A stretch of 64,000 nucleotides of DNA, from contig NZ_JAUSWJ010000001.1 of NCBI RefSeq assembly GCF_030815145.1, forward strand, positions 62,001 to 126,000, in the 5' to 3' direction. The notes below the pieces were generated by a model. It was not told the origin of the DNA and did no database searches. It worked only from the letters and a program-made list of their open reading frames with translations. Of this stretch, positions 53,401-64,000 are shown one piece after another (position 1 is the stretch's first letter; every line of letters begins with the position of its first letter). The position numbers and the translations under genes are program-made. The stretch is from Kaistia geumhonensis. Its GTDB lineage: Bacteria; Pseudomonadota; Alphaproteobacteria; Rhizobiales; Kaistiaceae.

Positions 53401-53555
53401 CCTTCGCGATCATGGGCGGCCTCCTGGTCGCGACGCTCCTGACGCTCGTGTTCCTGCCGACGCTCTACGTCACCTTCTTCCGCGCGAAGGAAGGCGAGGG
53501 CGCGCCGAAAGCCTCCGAACCAACGCCGCCTGTGGGCGAACCCGCGGCGGCCTGA
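50460..53555 (+). CDS. RND-family efflux permease
   Basis: 1031-residue inner-membrane proton/drug antiporter with the usual twelve helices and two large periplasmic loops. The proton-relay helix reads SLLVDDAMTTVD with the Asp pair (TM4), and the C-terminal half has LMGLIAKNAVILIEQIE (TM10-like). Overall closer to the divergent AcrB/D/F-like class seen with single adaptors in alphaproteobacteria than to heavy-metal CzcA, since the CzcA-type DxxxxE pattern is not evident. Substrates are unknown. It ends with a charged proline-rich tail. Confidence 0.93.
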   Translation: MKGLNLSAWALSHRQFIVYWMVAFIVAGVTAFIHLGRAEDPAITIKTMIVGAAWPGATLDDTLQQVTERLERKIQEIPEVDDVRSETTAGRTTLFVNLKDEITSAEVPDIWYEVRKGIGDIRGSLPQGVVGPVFNDDFGDTFGTIYGFTADGFTQRELRDYVENIRSKLLSLPDVSKIEILGAQDERIFVEFSTEQLAGLGIDRGQLIAALQAQNVVSPAGTIETGDERIAVRVSGAFESEQDLLNINFVSNGRLIRLRDIAEVHRGYADPPQPMFRVNGKPAIGLAISMKDGGDVLALGANIRSSMQAITAELPIGIEPNLVADQAEVVDVAIGEFTTSLWQAIAIIAVVSFVSLGIRAGTVVALAIPLSLAMVFVVMDATGIDLQRISLGALIIALSLLVDDAMTTVDSISSRLAAGESKEEAASNTFKTLALAMLTGTLVTAAGFVPIGFAQSSAGEYTFSIFAVVGIALVVSWIGAVTFSPLIAAVLLKKPEPKKADARPSRIVAGFRAVLITAMRMRWVTIGIAVAAFVVALITLPHVPRQFFPSSDRAELLVDLRLPQNASIEASADASARLDAFLASDPDVAQWSTYVGRGAIRFYLPLNVELANPFFSQAVVIAKDVPARLRLQDKLEKLLADDFPGAVTRVSPLELGPPVGWPVQYRVSGPEVEQVRAIAQKLAGIVSSDRDALRVNYDWMEPARMVRVRIDQDEARLLGLSSASLASALNSVVSGTTVTQVRDDIYLVDVVARATSADRLSLSNLQTLQVPLANGRTVPLSQVARFEFSQEYPLIWRRDRVPTLTVQADVAPESSPEAVVDGLAPKIAELSASLPAGYQIAVGGTVEESASSQASVMVVVPFMLFLMITFLMVQLQSFVRLLLVMSVVPLGLIGVVGALFIFNRPLGFVAILGILSLMGLIAKNAVILIEQIESERRSGQPVWDAVVNATVSRFRPIMLTAISTILGMIPIAPTIFWGPMAFAIMGGLLVATLLTLVFLPTLYVTFFRAKEGEGAPKASEPTPPVGEPAAA

Positions 53556-53662
53556 CGGGCGGTTGCCCGCGGCGCCGCGATCGTCGATCCTGATCGTCCC
53601 GGCAGCGGGCAGGGCTTCTGCCACGGCGCCGGGGCCCACATCCTCCCACCGATAGGCCCGCC

Positions 53663-54721
53663 ATGCCCGAGACGCCGCCCAAATTCGCCTTGCTCGAGCG
53701 CGGCGGCTGGCGGGCCATCGCCGTCGGACTTCTGGTGGTCCTGGGGGTCGGTCTCGGCCTCGCCTTCCTCTGGTTCACGGCCTCGAGCCTCTTCGTCGTC
53801 TTCGCCGGCGTGCTCTTCGCGGCCTTTCTCGACGCCTGTGCCCGCGGGCTGCGGCCGATCCTGCCGATCGGCCGGACGTGGCGGCTCAGCATCGTCATCG
53901 TGATCCTGACGGCGATCACGGTTCTCGCCCTGCTGCGGGGCGCCGCGAAGCTGCCGGAGCAGGTGCGCGCACTGATCGCCATCATCGATGCGCAGATCGA
54001 CGTGCTGCAGGAGCGTCTTCTCGCCTTCGGCATCGACTCGCTCGGGCCGGAGGGCGGCCGCAATTTCCAGGGCCTGCTGCCCGACATGGGCCAGCTTTTC
54101 GGCCACGCGACGGTGGCGGTCGGCACGGCGACGAGCGTGCTCACCACCACGATCGTCATCATCTTCGTCGGCGTCACGCTGGCCTTCGATCCGGCCGGCT
54201 ATCGCGACAGCGCGCTTGTCCTGGTGCCGCCGCGCGCGCGTCCGCGCGTCCGCTCCGTCCTCGACGAAATGGGCTCGGTGCTGCGCGCCTGGCTGCTGGG
54301 ACAGGCGGTGCGCATGCTGCTGATGGGCGTCGTGGTCTGGCTGTCGCTCTATCTGCTCGGCGTGCCGGGCGCCTTCATTCTCGGCATCCAGGCGGGCCTG
54401 CTCAACTTCATCCCCTATCTCGGGCCCATCGTCGCCGCCATCCCGATCGCGCTCGTGGCCATGCCGCTCGGCACCCCGATGCTGATCTGGGCGGTCGGCA
54501 TCTACACCGTCATCCAGACGATCGAGGGCTACATCATCGGCCCGATGATCCAGAAGCGCGCGGCCGACGTGCCCTCCGCCTGGACGCTGATCGGCATCGT
54601 GCTGTTCGGAACGCTGTTCGGAACGCTCGGCGTCGCGCTCGCCATGCCGCTGATGGCGGTCGGTCGAATCGCGCTGATCCGCTTCTATGTCGAGGACTGG
54701 CTCGGCGACCGCCAGGCCTGA
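53663..54721 (+). CDS. AI-2E family (TqsA/PerM-like) transporter
   Basis: 352-residue membrane protein with about eight helices. Family features are FVVFAGVLFAAFLDA near the N-terminus, an amphipathic mid-region, and the C-terminal LLNFIPYLGPIVAAIPIALVA with VIQTIEGYIIGPMIQKRA, which is the strongest signature (NxIPYlGPi and E-G-x-x-xxP). Members export autoinducer-2 or act as Na+/H+ antiporters; the substrate here is open. 107 nt after the RND permease and in the same direction, possibly co-transcribed; 7 nt from the convergent DUF900 gene. Confidence 0.9.
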   Translation: MPETPPKFALLERGGWRAIAVGLLVVLGVGLGLAFLWFTASSLFVVFAGVLFAAFLDACARGLRPILPIGRTWRLSIVIVILTAITVLALLRGAAKLPEQVRALIAIIDAQIDVLQERLLAFGIDSLGPEGGRNFQGLLPDMGQLFGHATVAVGTATSVLTTTIVIIFVGVTLAFDPAGYRDSALVLVPPRARPRVRSVLDEMGSVLRAWLLGQAVRMLLMGVVVWLSLYLLGVPGAFILGIQAGLLNFIPYLGPIVAAIPIALVAMPLGTPMLIWAVGIYTVIQTIEGYIIGPMIQKRAADVPSAWTLIGIVLFGTLFGTLGVALAMPLMAVGRIALIRFYVEDWLGDRQA

Positions 54722-54728
54722 AGGGCGG

Positions 54729-55913
54729 CTACCGGCGGCTCTCGAAGACGAGGACCGGCGCCGAGAGGACGACGCCGGCGACCGAGCCGATCGCTTGCCC
54801 GGCCTCCTGCGCCGAGGTGCCGAGCTTCGCGCCGGGTGCATCGGCGTCCGAGATCAGCTGTCCCGCCGCGATCCGCCCGCCCAGCAGCTGCACGATCTCG
54901 GGACTCGTTGCGAATTTCGAGTGGTTGAGGCGGTCGCCGTTGTTGAGCAAGGTGAGGTCGATGACCGTGACGCCCGTCGCCTTCTCGAATGCCGAGAGAT
55001 AGGGCTCGCGCGTGAGATCGATCGCGCCGACCCGCGTGACGCCGCCGGCGATGAGCCGCGAGGCGCGCAGCGCCCGATCGTTCGCCGAGACGAAGATCGT
55101 CATATGCGGCCGATCCTTCCCCATTTCCTCGACTTGGCGGCGGAACACGTCCACGTCGAGGTCGGGCGAGGCGAGGATGAGATTGTCGACCTTCGAGGGG
55201 ATGCGCCCGTCCTCGAGCGCGATCTGCCGCAGCGCTTCGACCGCGAGCCAGCCGCCCATCGAATGCGCCATCACCGTCACCTCGGAGACGGCCGGGCTGC
55301 GTGCCGCCGCGCGGATGACGAAGGCGAGGTCGCTGCGCGAGAAATTCGCGCTCTCGCGGTCATAGGCATAGTCGAGCAGCCGTCCGCGCGAGGGCCAGGA
55401 GAAGAGCACCGGCGCCGCCTTCTCGCCGCTGTCGTGCATGATCTGCGCGAAGCGGAACACCGAGGCGTCGAACGGCGTGTTGAAGCCGTGGACGAAGATC
55501 AGCACCGGCCGCGGCTTGCCCTTCAGCGCGCCGAACCAGGAGCCGATCGCCTTGGCCGGCAGCGGATCGACCGAGGTCACCACGAAGTCGCGGGCGGGAT
55601 TGCCGGGCACGGAGCGCGGCCAGTTGACCGTGCCGACGGCCCGCTGGTTGGGGATCGAGACCGTGATATCCGCGAGCGACAGGCCGCGGCCGCGCTCGCC
55701 GTTGAAGAGGACGCCCGGCGCCGGGTCCGCCTGACGGCTGGTGGCGACGAGCATGTCGACGGTGCTCGCGACCGACGGCTCCGGAGCGACCGGTTGCAGC
55801 GTGCCCGAAGGGCGCGAGGCACATCCGGCCAACGCGGCGATGACGAGTGTCAGGATCACGAGCCCGGGGGCGCGTCTTCGGCCCACCGGCGCGGTCGGGT
55901 TCTTCGTCGGCAC
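54729..55913 (-). CDS. DUF900 alpha/beta-hydrolase lipoprotein
   Basis: 394 residues. Lipobox ALAGC gives a lipidated Cys31. The hydrolase core has the oxyanion-side VLIFVHGFNTPF, the nucleophile Ser in MAHSMGGWL, and an Asp in ILASPDLDVDVF. The DUF900 family consists of envelope-located esterase-like proteins of unknown substrate. The C-terminal region ends at RR after a short hydrophobic stretch. It is downstream of, and in the same direction as, the YbaL-type gene region (100-nt gap). Confidence 0.87.
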   Translation of the reverse strand: MPTKNPTAPVGRRRAPGLVILTLVIAALAGCASRPSGTLQPVAPEPSVASTVDMLVATSRQADPAPGVLFNGERGRGLSLADITVSIPNQRAVGTVNWPRSVPGNPARDFVVTSVDPLPAKAIGSWFGALKGKPRPVLIFVHGFNTPFDASVFRFAQIMHDSGEKAAPVLFSWPSRGRLLDYAYDRESANFSRSDLAFVIRAAARSPAVSEVTVMAHSMGGWLAVEALRQIALEDGRIPSKVDNLILASPDLDVDVFRRQVEEMGKDRPHMTIFVSANDRALRASRLIAGGVTRVGAIDLTREPYLSAFEKATGVTVIDLTLLNNGDRLNHSKFATSPEIVQLLGGRIAAGQLISDADAPGAKLGTSAQEAGQAIGSVAGVVLSAPVLVFESRR

Positions 55914-56012
55914 TCGTCTTTCCCCGCGGCGGCCCTGCTCTTGCGCAGCGGGAGCCTACAGGCTGGTCCTGTCAGCGTGAAGACGCCAGGGCACCGTCCT
56001 GCCGGTGAAACG

Positions 56013-57767
56013 TCAAACTGCCCCCGTCGCCGCGGCGTCGGCGCCAACGACAACCATTGTGGGACGCGGCGCCGGATCGCCCGAGACGGAGGCGAGCATG
56101 CCGAGCGCGATCTCCCGCTCGCCCATGATCGCGAAATTGGCGCCGCGATCGACCAGATGCTTGACCTCCGCGTCGGACCTGCCGCGCGCGATGATCTGCA
56201 TGCGGGTGTTGAGCGCGCGCGCCTTGGAAACGATCTGGCCGGCCTCGAAGGCATCGGGCACGGCGACCAGCAGATGCGACGCGCCCGCGACATTGGCGGC
56301 GGTCATGATCTCGGCGGAGACGGCATTGCCCGAGATCACTTCGGCGCCGTCGGCGCGCGCCTCGCGGGCCCGCGCCTCGTCGTTGTCGATCACGAGATAG
56401 GGCCGGCTGGCCTTTCGCAATCCCTCGGCGACGATGTGGCCGACGCGGCCATAGCCGATCACGACGGAATGGCCTGACAGCGTCGTCGGCTTCAGCTCCT
56501 CTTCCGCGTGCGGAGCCGGTGCCGCCATGGCCGGGCCCGCAGCCGCCGGCTCGGCCTTGGCGGCCCGGGCGATGAGGAGCCGCGCCAGCGTGAACATCAG
56601 CGGGTTCAAAAGGATGGAGAGGATTGCTCCAGCAAGGATCAGGTCGCGGCCCGTCTCGCTGAGCAGGCCGAGATCGACCCCGAGCGCGGCCAGGATGAAG
56701 GAGAATTCGCCGATCTGCGCAAGGCTGGCCGAGATCGTCAGCGCCGTCGAGGTCGGATAGCGGAACGCCTTCACGATCAGGAACGCCGCGATCGACTTGC
56801 CGATCAGGATGATCGCCAGCGTCCCGATGAGGAGCAGCGGCTCTTTCATCACGATATGCGGGTCGAACAGCATGCCGACCGAGACGAAGAACAGCACGGC
56901 GAAGGCGTCGCGCAGCGGCAGAGTCTCCTCGGCGGCGCGCTGCGACAATTGCGATTCGCTGAGGATCATGCCGGCGAAGAAGGCGCCGAGCGCGAAGGAG
57001 ACGCCGAAGAGGACGGCTGCGCCGAACGCCACGCCGAGCGCGATCGCGAGCACCGCGAGGCGGAACAGTTCGCGCGATCCGGTGTGGGCAACGTAGTGCA
57101 GCGCCCAGGGGATGATCCGGCGGCCGACGATCAGCATGAAGGCGACGAAGGCCACGACCTTGCCGATCGTGAGCGCCAGGATGCCGACGAGGCCGAAGCC
57201 GCTCGACCCGGCAAGGCCCGAGGCGGGGACATTGCCGCCGGTCAGAATCTCCGCCAGCGCCGGCAGCATCACCAGCGTCAGCACCATCGCGAGATCCTCG
57301 ACGATGAGCCATCCGACGGCGATGCGGCCGCGATCGGTCTCCATGAGCCGCCGCTCCTGCAAGGCGCGCAGCAGCACGACCGTACTGGCGACGGACAGGG
57401 CGAGGCCGAACACGAGGCCGCCGGCGATCGGCCATCCGACGGTCCAGCCGAGCGCGATGCCGAGCGCGGTGGCAACGCCGATCTGCACCACCGCGCCGGG
57501 CACGGCGATCGCCTTCACCGACATCAGGTCCTTCAGCGAGAAATGCAGCCCGACGCCGAACATCAGCAGGATGACGCCGATCTCCGCGAGTTCGTTGGCG
57601 AGCTTCTGGTCTGCGACGAAACCCGGAGTCGACGGCCCGACCAGTACGCCCGCAAGCAGATATCCCACGAGGGGGGATATCTTCAGCCGATGCGCGATGA
57701 CCCCGAGTATGAAGGCCAGGACGAGGCCAACAACGATCGTCGCGATCAGCGGCGTGTAGTGGGGCAA
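56013..57767 (-). CDS. ybaL: YbaL/KefB-type monovalent cation:proton antiporter (CPA2)
   Basis: 584 residues. An N-terminal Na+/H+ exchanger domain with about thirteen helices includes LVGYLLAGVLVGPSTPGF, LLMFGVGLHFSLKDLM and VEDLAMVLTLVMLPAL. A C-terminal TrkA-N (RCK) domain follows, with the dinucleotide motif VVIGYGRVGHIVAEGL. The start is TTG at 57767 (peptide MPHYTPLIATIV), which matches the MPHHTPLI start typical of the YbaL family, with AGAGGA upstream; no ATG is available at the right place. K+ or Na+ efflux in exchange for H+, gated by nucleotides, is the expected role. Confidence 0.9.
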   Translation of the reverse strand: MPHYTPLIATIVVGLVLAFILGVIAHRLKISPLVGYLLAGVLVGPSTPGFVADQKLANELAEIGVILLMFGVGLHFSLKDLMSVKAIAVPGAVVQIGVATALGIALGWTVGWPIAGGLVFGLALSVASTVVLLRALQERRLMETDRGRIAVGWLIVEDLAMVLTLVMLPALAEILTGGNVPASGLAGSSGFGLVGILALTIGKVVAFVAFMLIVGRRIIPWALHYVAHTGSRELFRLAVLAIALGVAFGAAVLFGVSFALGAFFAGMILSESQLSQRAAEETLPLRDAFAVLFFVSVGMLFDPHIVMKEPLLLIGTLAIILIGKSIAAFLIVKAFRYPTSTALTISASLAQIGEFSFILAALGVDLGLLSETGRDLILAGAILSILLNPLMFTLARLLIARAAKAEPAAAGPAMAAPAPHAEEELKPTTLSGHSVVIGYGRVGHIVAEGLRKASRPYLVIDNDEARAREARADGAEVISGNAVSAEIMTAANVAGASHLLVAVPDAFEAGQIVSKARALNTRMQIIARGRSDAEVKHLVDRGANFAIMGEREIALGMLASVSGDPAPRPTMVVVGADAAATGAV

Positions 57768-57861
57768 GGGTCGACGGTCCTCTTCTGTCGCGCTGCGGGG
57801 ATCCTCGGCCAAGGTGGAGCCATCGCCGGCGCGGATCAACCGCCGATCGTCGAAAGCCCTG

Positions 57862-57892
57862 AAAAAAGAAGGGCCTCCGCAAGCGGAGGCCC
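57862..57892 (-). terminator. Rho-independent terminator after the L,D-transpeptidase gene
   Basis: 9-bp stem GGGCCTCCG/CGGAGGCCC, loop CAAG; on the minus strand followed by TTCTTTTTT. It begins 28 nt after the transpeptidase stop and insulates the YbaL-type gene. Confidence 0.9.
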
Positions 57893-57919
57893 ATGATGCG
57901 TTAACGCTGTGAGCGTCGG

Positions 57920-58747
57920 TCAGCCGGCATTGCGATAGGGCGGCAAGCCGTTCGCCGAGGTGCGCGGCGGTGTCGGGTCGGGAACCGCGCCGCCCTGGCT
58001 GTTGTAGACCGCCTGCGGATCGGGCTGGGCGTCGCCGAGCACGCGCACGCGGGTGCCGAGCGGCACGCGGCTGTAGAGGTCGATGATGTCCTGGTTGATC
58101 AGGCGGATACAGCCGGAGGACAGCGACTTGCCGATCGACCAGGGCTGCGTCGTGCCGTGGATGCGATAGAGCGTGTCGACCTTGCCCTGATAGAGATACA
58201 TCGCGCGCGCGCCGAGCGGATTGCCGGGCCCGCCCGGCATGCCGTCGGGCCACTTGGCGGCTTCCGGATCGCGTGCCTGCATTTCCTTCGGGGGATGCCA
58301 CATCGGCCATTCGCGCTTGGCGCGGATGCTCGCATCGCCCGACCAGGCGAAGCCCTGCCGGCCGACGCCGACGCCGTAGCGGATGGCGGTGCCGTTCTCG
58401 AAGACGAGATAGAGGAAATGATTGTAGGGATCGATGACGATGGTGCCCGGCTCGGCCGCGATTTCCGGCGGCACGTTCACCACCTGGCGCAGGAACTGGG
58501 TGTCCATCTTCGAGATGTTGACCGCCGGAACCGGGAACGGCTCCGTATCGATCGCGGCGTACATCTGCGCCCATCCCTGGTCGAGGACCGGGCCGGCGAC
58601 GGGCGTCGCGACCGGGGACGACATGTCGACGGATTGGCACCCGGCCAGAGCGATCGGCAAACCGATCATGAAACTGCGACGGCTGAGCCTTCCAGTCGTC
58701 TCGCGAGGCTTCGTTTCGTTCAAAGCCTGACCCTTTCGACTAAGCAT
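57920..58747 (-). CDS. L,D-transpeptidase (YkuD), predicted Tat lipoprotein
   Basis: 275-residue peptidoglycan cross-linking or lipoprotein-anchoring enzyme. The catalytic YkuD motif is complete: HGTTQPWSIG, then SSGCIRLINQD with the nucleophilic Cys. PEIAAEPGTIVIDPYNHFLYLVFENG begins the domain (shown here by its first part, PEIAAEPGTIVIDP). The N-terminus has a twin-arginine motif SRRSFM (Arg23-Arg24) before a short hydrophobic stretch ending in lipobox ALAGC (Cys37), pointing to Tat export plus lipidation. ATG at 58747 has AGGA five nt upstream. The gene stands alone with its own terminator. Confidence 0.92.
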   Translation of the reverse strand: MLSRKGQALNETKPRETTGRLSRRSFMIGLPIALAGCQSVDMSSPVATPVAGPVLDQGWAQMYAAIDTEPFPVPAVNISKMDTQFLRQVVNVPPEIAAEPGTIVIDPYNHFLYLVFENGTAIRYGVGVGRQGFAWSGDASIRAKREWPMWHPPKEMQARDPEAAKWPDGMPGGPGNPLGARAMYLYQGKVDTLYRIHGTTQPWSIGKSLSSGCIRLINQDIIDLYSRVPLGTRVRVLGDAQPDPQAVYNSQGGAVPDPTPPRTSANGLPPYRNAG

Positions 58748-59113
58748 GGACTTCCTGATCCGGATTGGCGCCGGCGCAGCGTGCGCGACGACCATCTCCG
58801 CCATTTTCGTTCGCCATATCATAGGAATGGTAACCAACCGGCCGGTCGCCCGCGAAAATGCGGGTGGATGGCAAATCGGCAACATGTCCGGCCGGCCGGC
58901 GAGCGGGGCGGCGTCGATCCTGTCTGGTCGACGCATAGGCCTAAACGAAGGCAGGACCGCCTTGGTTCGGCCATGATCGCCGTTGTCCTTCCGGATGTTG
59001 CGCCGATGCCACATTTTGCTGTCACCCGGGCGCCGGAATCGGGTAGTTGACCGCTTCGCGCGGCGCCGGGCCGCGCCGCCCGATCGTCCGTCATTGGTGA
59101 AGAGGCCGCTCCC
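58748..59113. other. Divergent intergenic region L,D-transpeptidase / RecD-like helicase
   Basis: 366 nt. Contains scattered A/T-rich patches and GCCGG-rich inverted stretches but no convincing gene, promoter with two good boxes, or hairpin-plus-T-run. TTGACC at about 59047 could be a -35 for the helicase gene. Confidence 0.4.
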
Positions 59114-61883
<2,770 letters not shown>

Positions 61884-61890
61884 TTGAATT

Positions 61891-62295
61891 ATGTTGAAAA
61901 CTGTCATTTTTTGGCCGGCCATTGTTCAGGCCGCGCTCATCTTCCTCGCCTATGTCCGGCTCGGCATGGCGCGCTCCGGTGCGGTCCGTTCCGGGGCTGT
62001 CCGCGACACGGATTTCGCGCCGGGCAGCGAGCCGCCCGAATCCGCCGCCGGCCGCCGCGCAGTGGCCAACCAGTTCGAGTTGCCGGTCCTTTTCTTCGTC
62101 GTGATCGGCTTTCTCTTCCTGATCGACGGCGTCTCGATCCTGGAACTGGCTCTGGCCTGGCTGTTCGTGGCGACGCGCGCCGTGCATCTCGTTGCGATCT
62201 TTTCCAACGCCCTGATGCTCCGCCATGCGAGCTTCGCCGCGGGCTTTCTGATAGTGGTGGCGCTCTGGATCGATCTCGCGGTCCGGCTGATCTAG
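61891..62295 (+). CDS. MAPEG family membrane protein
   Basis: 134 residues with four helices. The MAPEG-type core is RRAVANQFELPVLFFVVIGF with the Asn-x-x-Glu motif and RAVHLVAIFSNALMLRHASF. In other organisms the family includes glutathione-dependent enzymes of eicosanoid or xenobiotic metabolism; bacterial members of this subgroup are uncharacterised. Its start is notably A/T-rich. It begins 7 nt after guaB, where it is commonly found in Hyphomicrobiales. Confidence 0.82.
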   Translation: MLKTVIFWPAIVQAALIFLAYVRLGMARSGAVRSGAVRDTDFAPGSEPPESAAGRRAVANQFELPVLFFVVIGFLFLIDGVSILELALAWLFVATRAVHLVAIFSNALMLRHASFAAGFLIVVALWIDLAVRLI

Positions 62296-62313
62296 GGTTC
62301 GGCGGGGGGACGA

Positions 62314-62685
62314 ATGCTGGAGACAACCGCACTGGCGTTCGCCGGACGTGTCATCGTCGGCTTTCTCTTCGTGGTCATCGGGGTGCGGCTCCTGATGGCG
62401 CGCCAGCCCGTCTCCGGTCTTCTCGCCGCGAAGAAGATCCCGCTGCCGCTTTTCGTAGCCATCGCCGGCGGGGTGATCGAGATCGCTCTCGGCGCCGCGG
62501 CGGTCGCCGGCTTGGCGCCGCGGGCGACCTTCCTCGCCATGGCGCTCTTCGTCATCGCCGCGACGGCGATGGTGCATGATTTCTGGAAGCTCGCGGGTCC
62601 GGCCCAAGCCCAGGAGATCAACCATGTGCTCGTGCACGGCCTCGTGGTCGGCGGGCTCCTCGTGATGGCCGCCTATCCGTGGTGA
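62314..62685 (+). CDS. DoxX family membrane protein
   Basis: 123 residues with four helices; DoxX signatures are GRVIVGFLFVVIGVRLL, IAGGVIEIALGAAAVAG and FWKLAGPAQAQEINHVLVHG. Family members are small quinol- or redox-linked membrane subunits, mostly of unknown role. It lies between the MAPEG and RsmB-like genes with short gaps (18 and 24 nt), consistent with one transcript. Confidence 0.85.
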   Translation: MLETTALAFAGRVIVGFLFVVIGVRLLMARQPVSGLLAAKKIPLPLFVAIAGGVIEIALGAAAVAGLAPRATFLAMALFVIAATAMVHDFWKLAGPAQAQEINHVLVHGLVVGGLLVMAAYPW

Positions 62686-62709
62686 CGGCGGCAGGGATTA
62701 TTTGACCGA

Positions 62710-64000
62710 ATGACGCCAGTTGCCCGCATCTCCGCTGCCATCGAGGTTCTCGACGATGTGTTTTCGCGACGCCGTCCCGTCGCCGATGCGCTGAAGGACT
62801 GGGGACTGGCGCATCGCTTCGCCGGATCGAAGGACCGCCGGGCGATCGGCGATCTCGTCTTCGATGCGCTTCGCCACCGCGCTTCCGCCGCTTGGGCAGC
62901 CGGCGGCGAGGACGGGCGTGCCGTGATGCTCGGCCTCATGCGCACCCATCGCGGGCTCGACGTCGCCGGGATCGAGCGCCAGATCTCAGGAGAACGGTTC
63001 GCGCCGGAGCCGCTATCGGCCGAGGAGCGCGCCGCGCTCGCCGAGGATCGGCTCGCCGCCGCGCCGGACCCTGTGCGCGGCGATTATCCGGAATGGCTGG
63101 CGGATGAACTCGGCCGCGTTCTCGGCGAGACGACCGTCGCCGAAATGCGGGCGATGGCCGAGGTGGCGCCGCTCGACCTGCGCGTCAACACGCTCAAATG
63201 CGACGCCGACCGCGCCGCCCGCGAGCTTGCGTCCGAGCTCGGCCGGCAGCCCGAGCGTCCGGCGCTGGCGCCGCTCTGCCTGCGCCTTCCCGTCGAGCCG
63301 GAGCGCGGCGAGCCGCATATCGCCTCCACCGAGAGCTTCCTGAAGGGCCATATCGAGATCCAGGATCTCGGCAGCCAGCTCGCAGCGGAGTTTGCCGGCG
63401 CGCGGCCGGGCATGCAGGTGCTCGACATCTGCGCCGGCGGTGGCGGCAAGACGCTCGCCATGGCCGCGGCCATGGGCAATCACGGCCAGATCTTCGCCTA
63501 TGATTCCGATCGCCGGCGGCTCGCCCCGATCCACGACCGCCTCGCCCGCGCCGGCATCCGCAACGTGCAGGTGCGCGCGCCGAAGCCGAACACGGATGTC
63601 CTCGACGACCTCGAGCACCGGATGGATCTCGTCCTCGTCGATGCGCCCTGCACCGGGACCGGCACCTGGCGGCGCAATCCCGACGCAAAATGGCGCATCC
63701 GGCCGGGCAGTCTCGCCGAGCGGATCAAGGACCAGGTCGCAGTGCTCGACCAGGCGGCGCGCTACGTCAGGCCCGGCGGCCGTCTCGCCTACATCACCTG
63801 CTCGCTGCTGCCATCGGAAAATGGCGACCAGATCGCCGCCTTCCTCGATCGGCATCCGGGCTTCTCGGTCGTCGATCCGGCTTCGGTCGTCGCCGCCTAT
63901 GAGGCCGAGGCCATGGTGGTCCTCGGAGAGGCCGTCACCTTGCTGCCGCAGGGGCTGATGATGACGCCGCTTCGAAGCGGTACCGACGGCTTCTTCGTCT
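62710..64000 (+). CDS. RsmB/NOP-family rRNA (cytosine-5) methyltransferase, 3' end outside window
   Basis: 430 residues visible from the ATG at 62710; the frame is open to the right edge. An N-terminal NusB-like helical region (about 1-130) with DVFSRRRPVADALKDWG is followed by the SAM-dependent domain: SAM-binding VLDICAGGGGKTLAMAAAMG, motif IV DAPCTGTGTWRRNPDAKW with one catalytic Cys, and motif VI YITCSLLPSENGDQ with the second Cys. This is the RsmB-like arrangement, modifying 16S rRNA. Only a few residues are probably missing. Confidence 0.92.
   Translation, partial: MTPVARISAAIEVLDDVFSRRRPVADALKDWGLAHRFAGSKDRRAIGDLVFDALRHRASAAWAAGGEDGRAVMLGLMRTHRGLDVAGIERQISGERFAPEPLSAEERAALAEDRLAAAPDPVRGDYPEWLADELGRVLGETTVAEMRAMAEVAPLDLRVNTLKCDADRAARELASELGRQPERPALAPLCLRLPVEPERGEPHIASTESFLKGHIEIQDLGSQLAAEFAGARPGMQVLDICAGGGGKTLAMAAAMGNHGQIFAYDSDRRRLAPIHDRLARAGIRNVQVRAPKPNTDVLDDLEHRMDLVLVDAPCTGTGTWRRNPDAKWRIRPGSLAERIKDQVAVLDQAARYVRPGGRLAYITCSLLPSENGDQIAAFLDRHPGFSVVDPASVVAAYEAEAMVVLGEAVTLLPQGLMMTPLRSGTDGFFV

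Noticed and set aside
49941-53639. A 1232-codon open frame on the minus strand
   Set aside because: It is antisense to the RND adaptor/permease pair; composition is His/Asp/Arg-rich as expected from the complement of a high-GC gene and it shows no domain or start signals.

Overview
The window is a high-GC (roughly two-thirds G+C by eye) chromosomal segment from an alphaproteobacterium, most likely of the order Hyphomicrobiales (Rhizobiales). The evidence is the conserved block hppA / bamE / CBP3-like chaperone / DUF177 / plsX-fabH-ihfA-merR / tRNA-Pro, an Omp25/31-type porin, an AapJQMP general amino-acid ABC transporter, a DUF2842 protein, and promoters of the alphaproteobacterial EcfG general-stress type. 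I cannot name the genus. I see no phage, insertion sequence, CRISPR array or rRNA; coding density is high and many genes overlap by 1-11 nt.

Layout. 1-7.5 kb: housekeeping genes (membrane pyrophosphatase cut by the window edge, outer-membrane assembly lipoprotein, bc1 chaperone, phospholipid and fatty-acid initiation, IHF-alpha, a MerR regulator, tRNA-Pro). 7.5-9.4 kb: a gene-poor stretch, an outer-membrane porin and a small XRE-type regulator; two perfect EcfG promoter motifs lie here. 9.4-18.9 kb: a Wzx/Wzy-type surface polysaccharide locus (polymerase/ligase, initiating sugar-phosphate transferase, GT4, Wza-like exporter, Wzz-like protein with a degenerate kinase domain, CelD-like GNAT, NodB deacetylase). 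Its inventory resembles the holdfast/unipolar-polysaccharide loci of Caulobacter and Hyphomicrobiales.

18.9-27 kb: DUF2842, heme A synthase, heptosyltransferase waaC, then a tightly overlapped LPS inner-core operon waaF-hldD-gmhB-hldE plus an AGE-family isomerase. It is preceded by a small proline-rich gene with its own EcfG-type promoter. 27-33.7 kb: a very large DUF2339 membrane protein, then a four-gene cassette (ArnT-like transferase, PAP2 phosphatase, GT2, LAB_N protein) likely to remodel lipid A or LPS with a polyprenyl-phosphate-linked sugar. 33.7-43.5 kb: metC, aapJQMP, GntP permease plus patatin, AraC regulator.

43.5-49 kb: a reorganised Mrp/Mnh-type cation/proton antiporter operon. 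49.3-58.7 kb: RND efflux pair, AI-2E-type permease, DUF900 hydrolase, YbaL-type cation/proton antiporter and a Tat-type L,D-transpeptidase lipoprotein. 59-64 kb: RecD-like helicase, guaB, MAPEG and DoxX membrane proteins, and an RsmB-like rRNA methyltransferase cut by the right edge.

Taken together the window is dominated by envelope biology: LPS core and lipid A, an adhesive polysaccharide, porin, peptidoglycan cross-linking and efflux. Part of it appears wired to the general stress response through GGAAC-N16-CGTT promoters.
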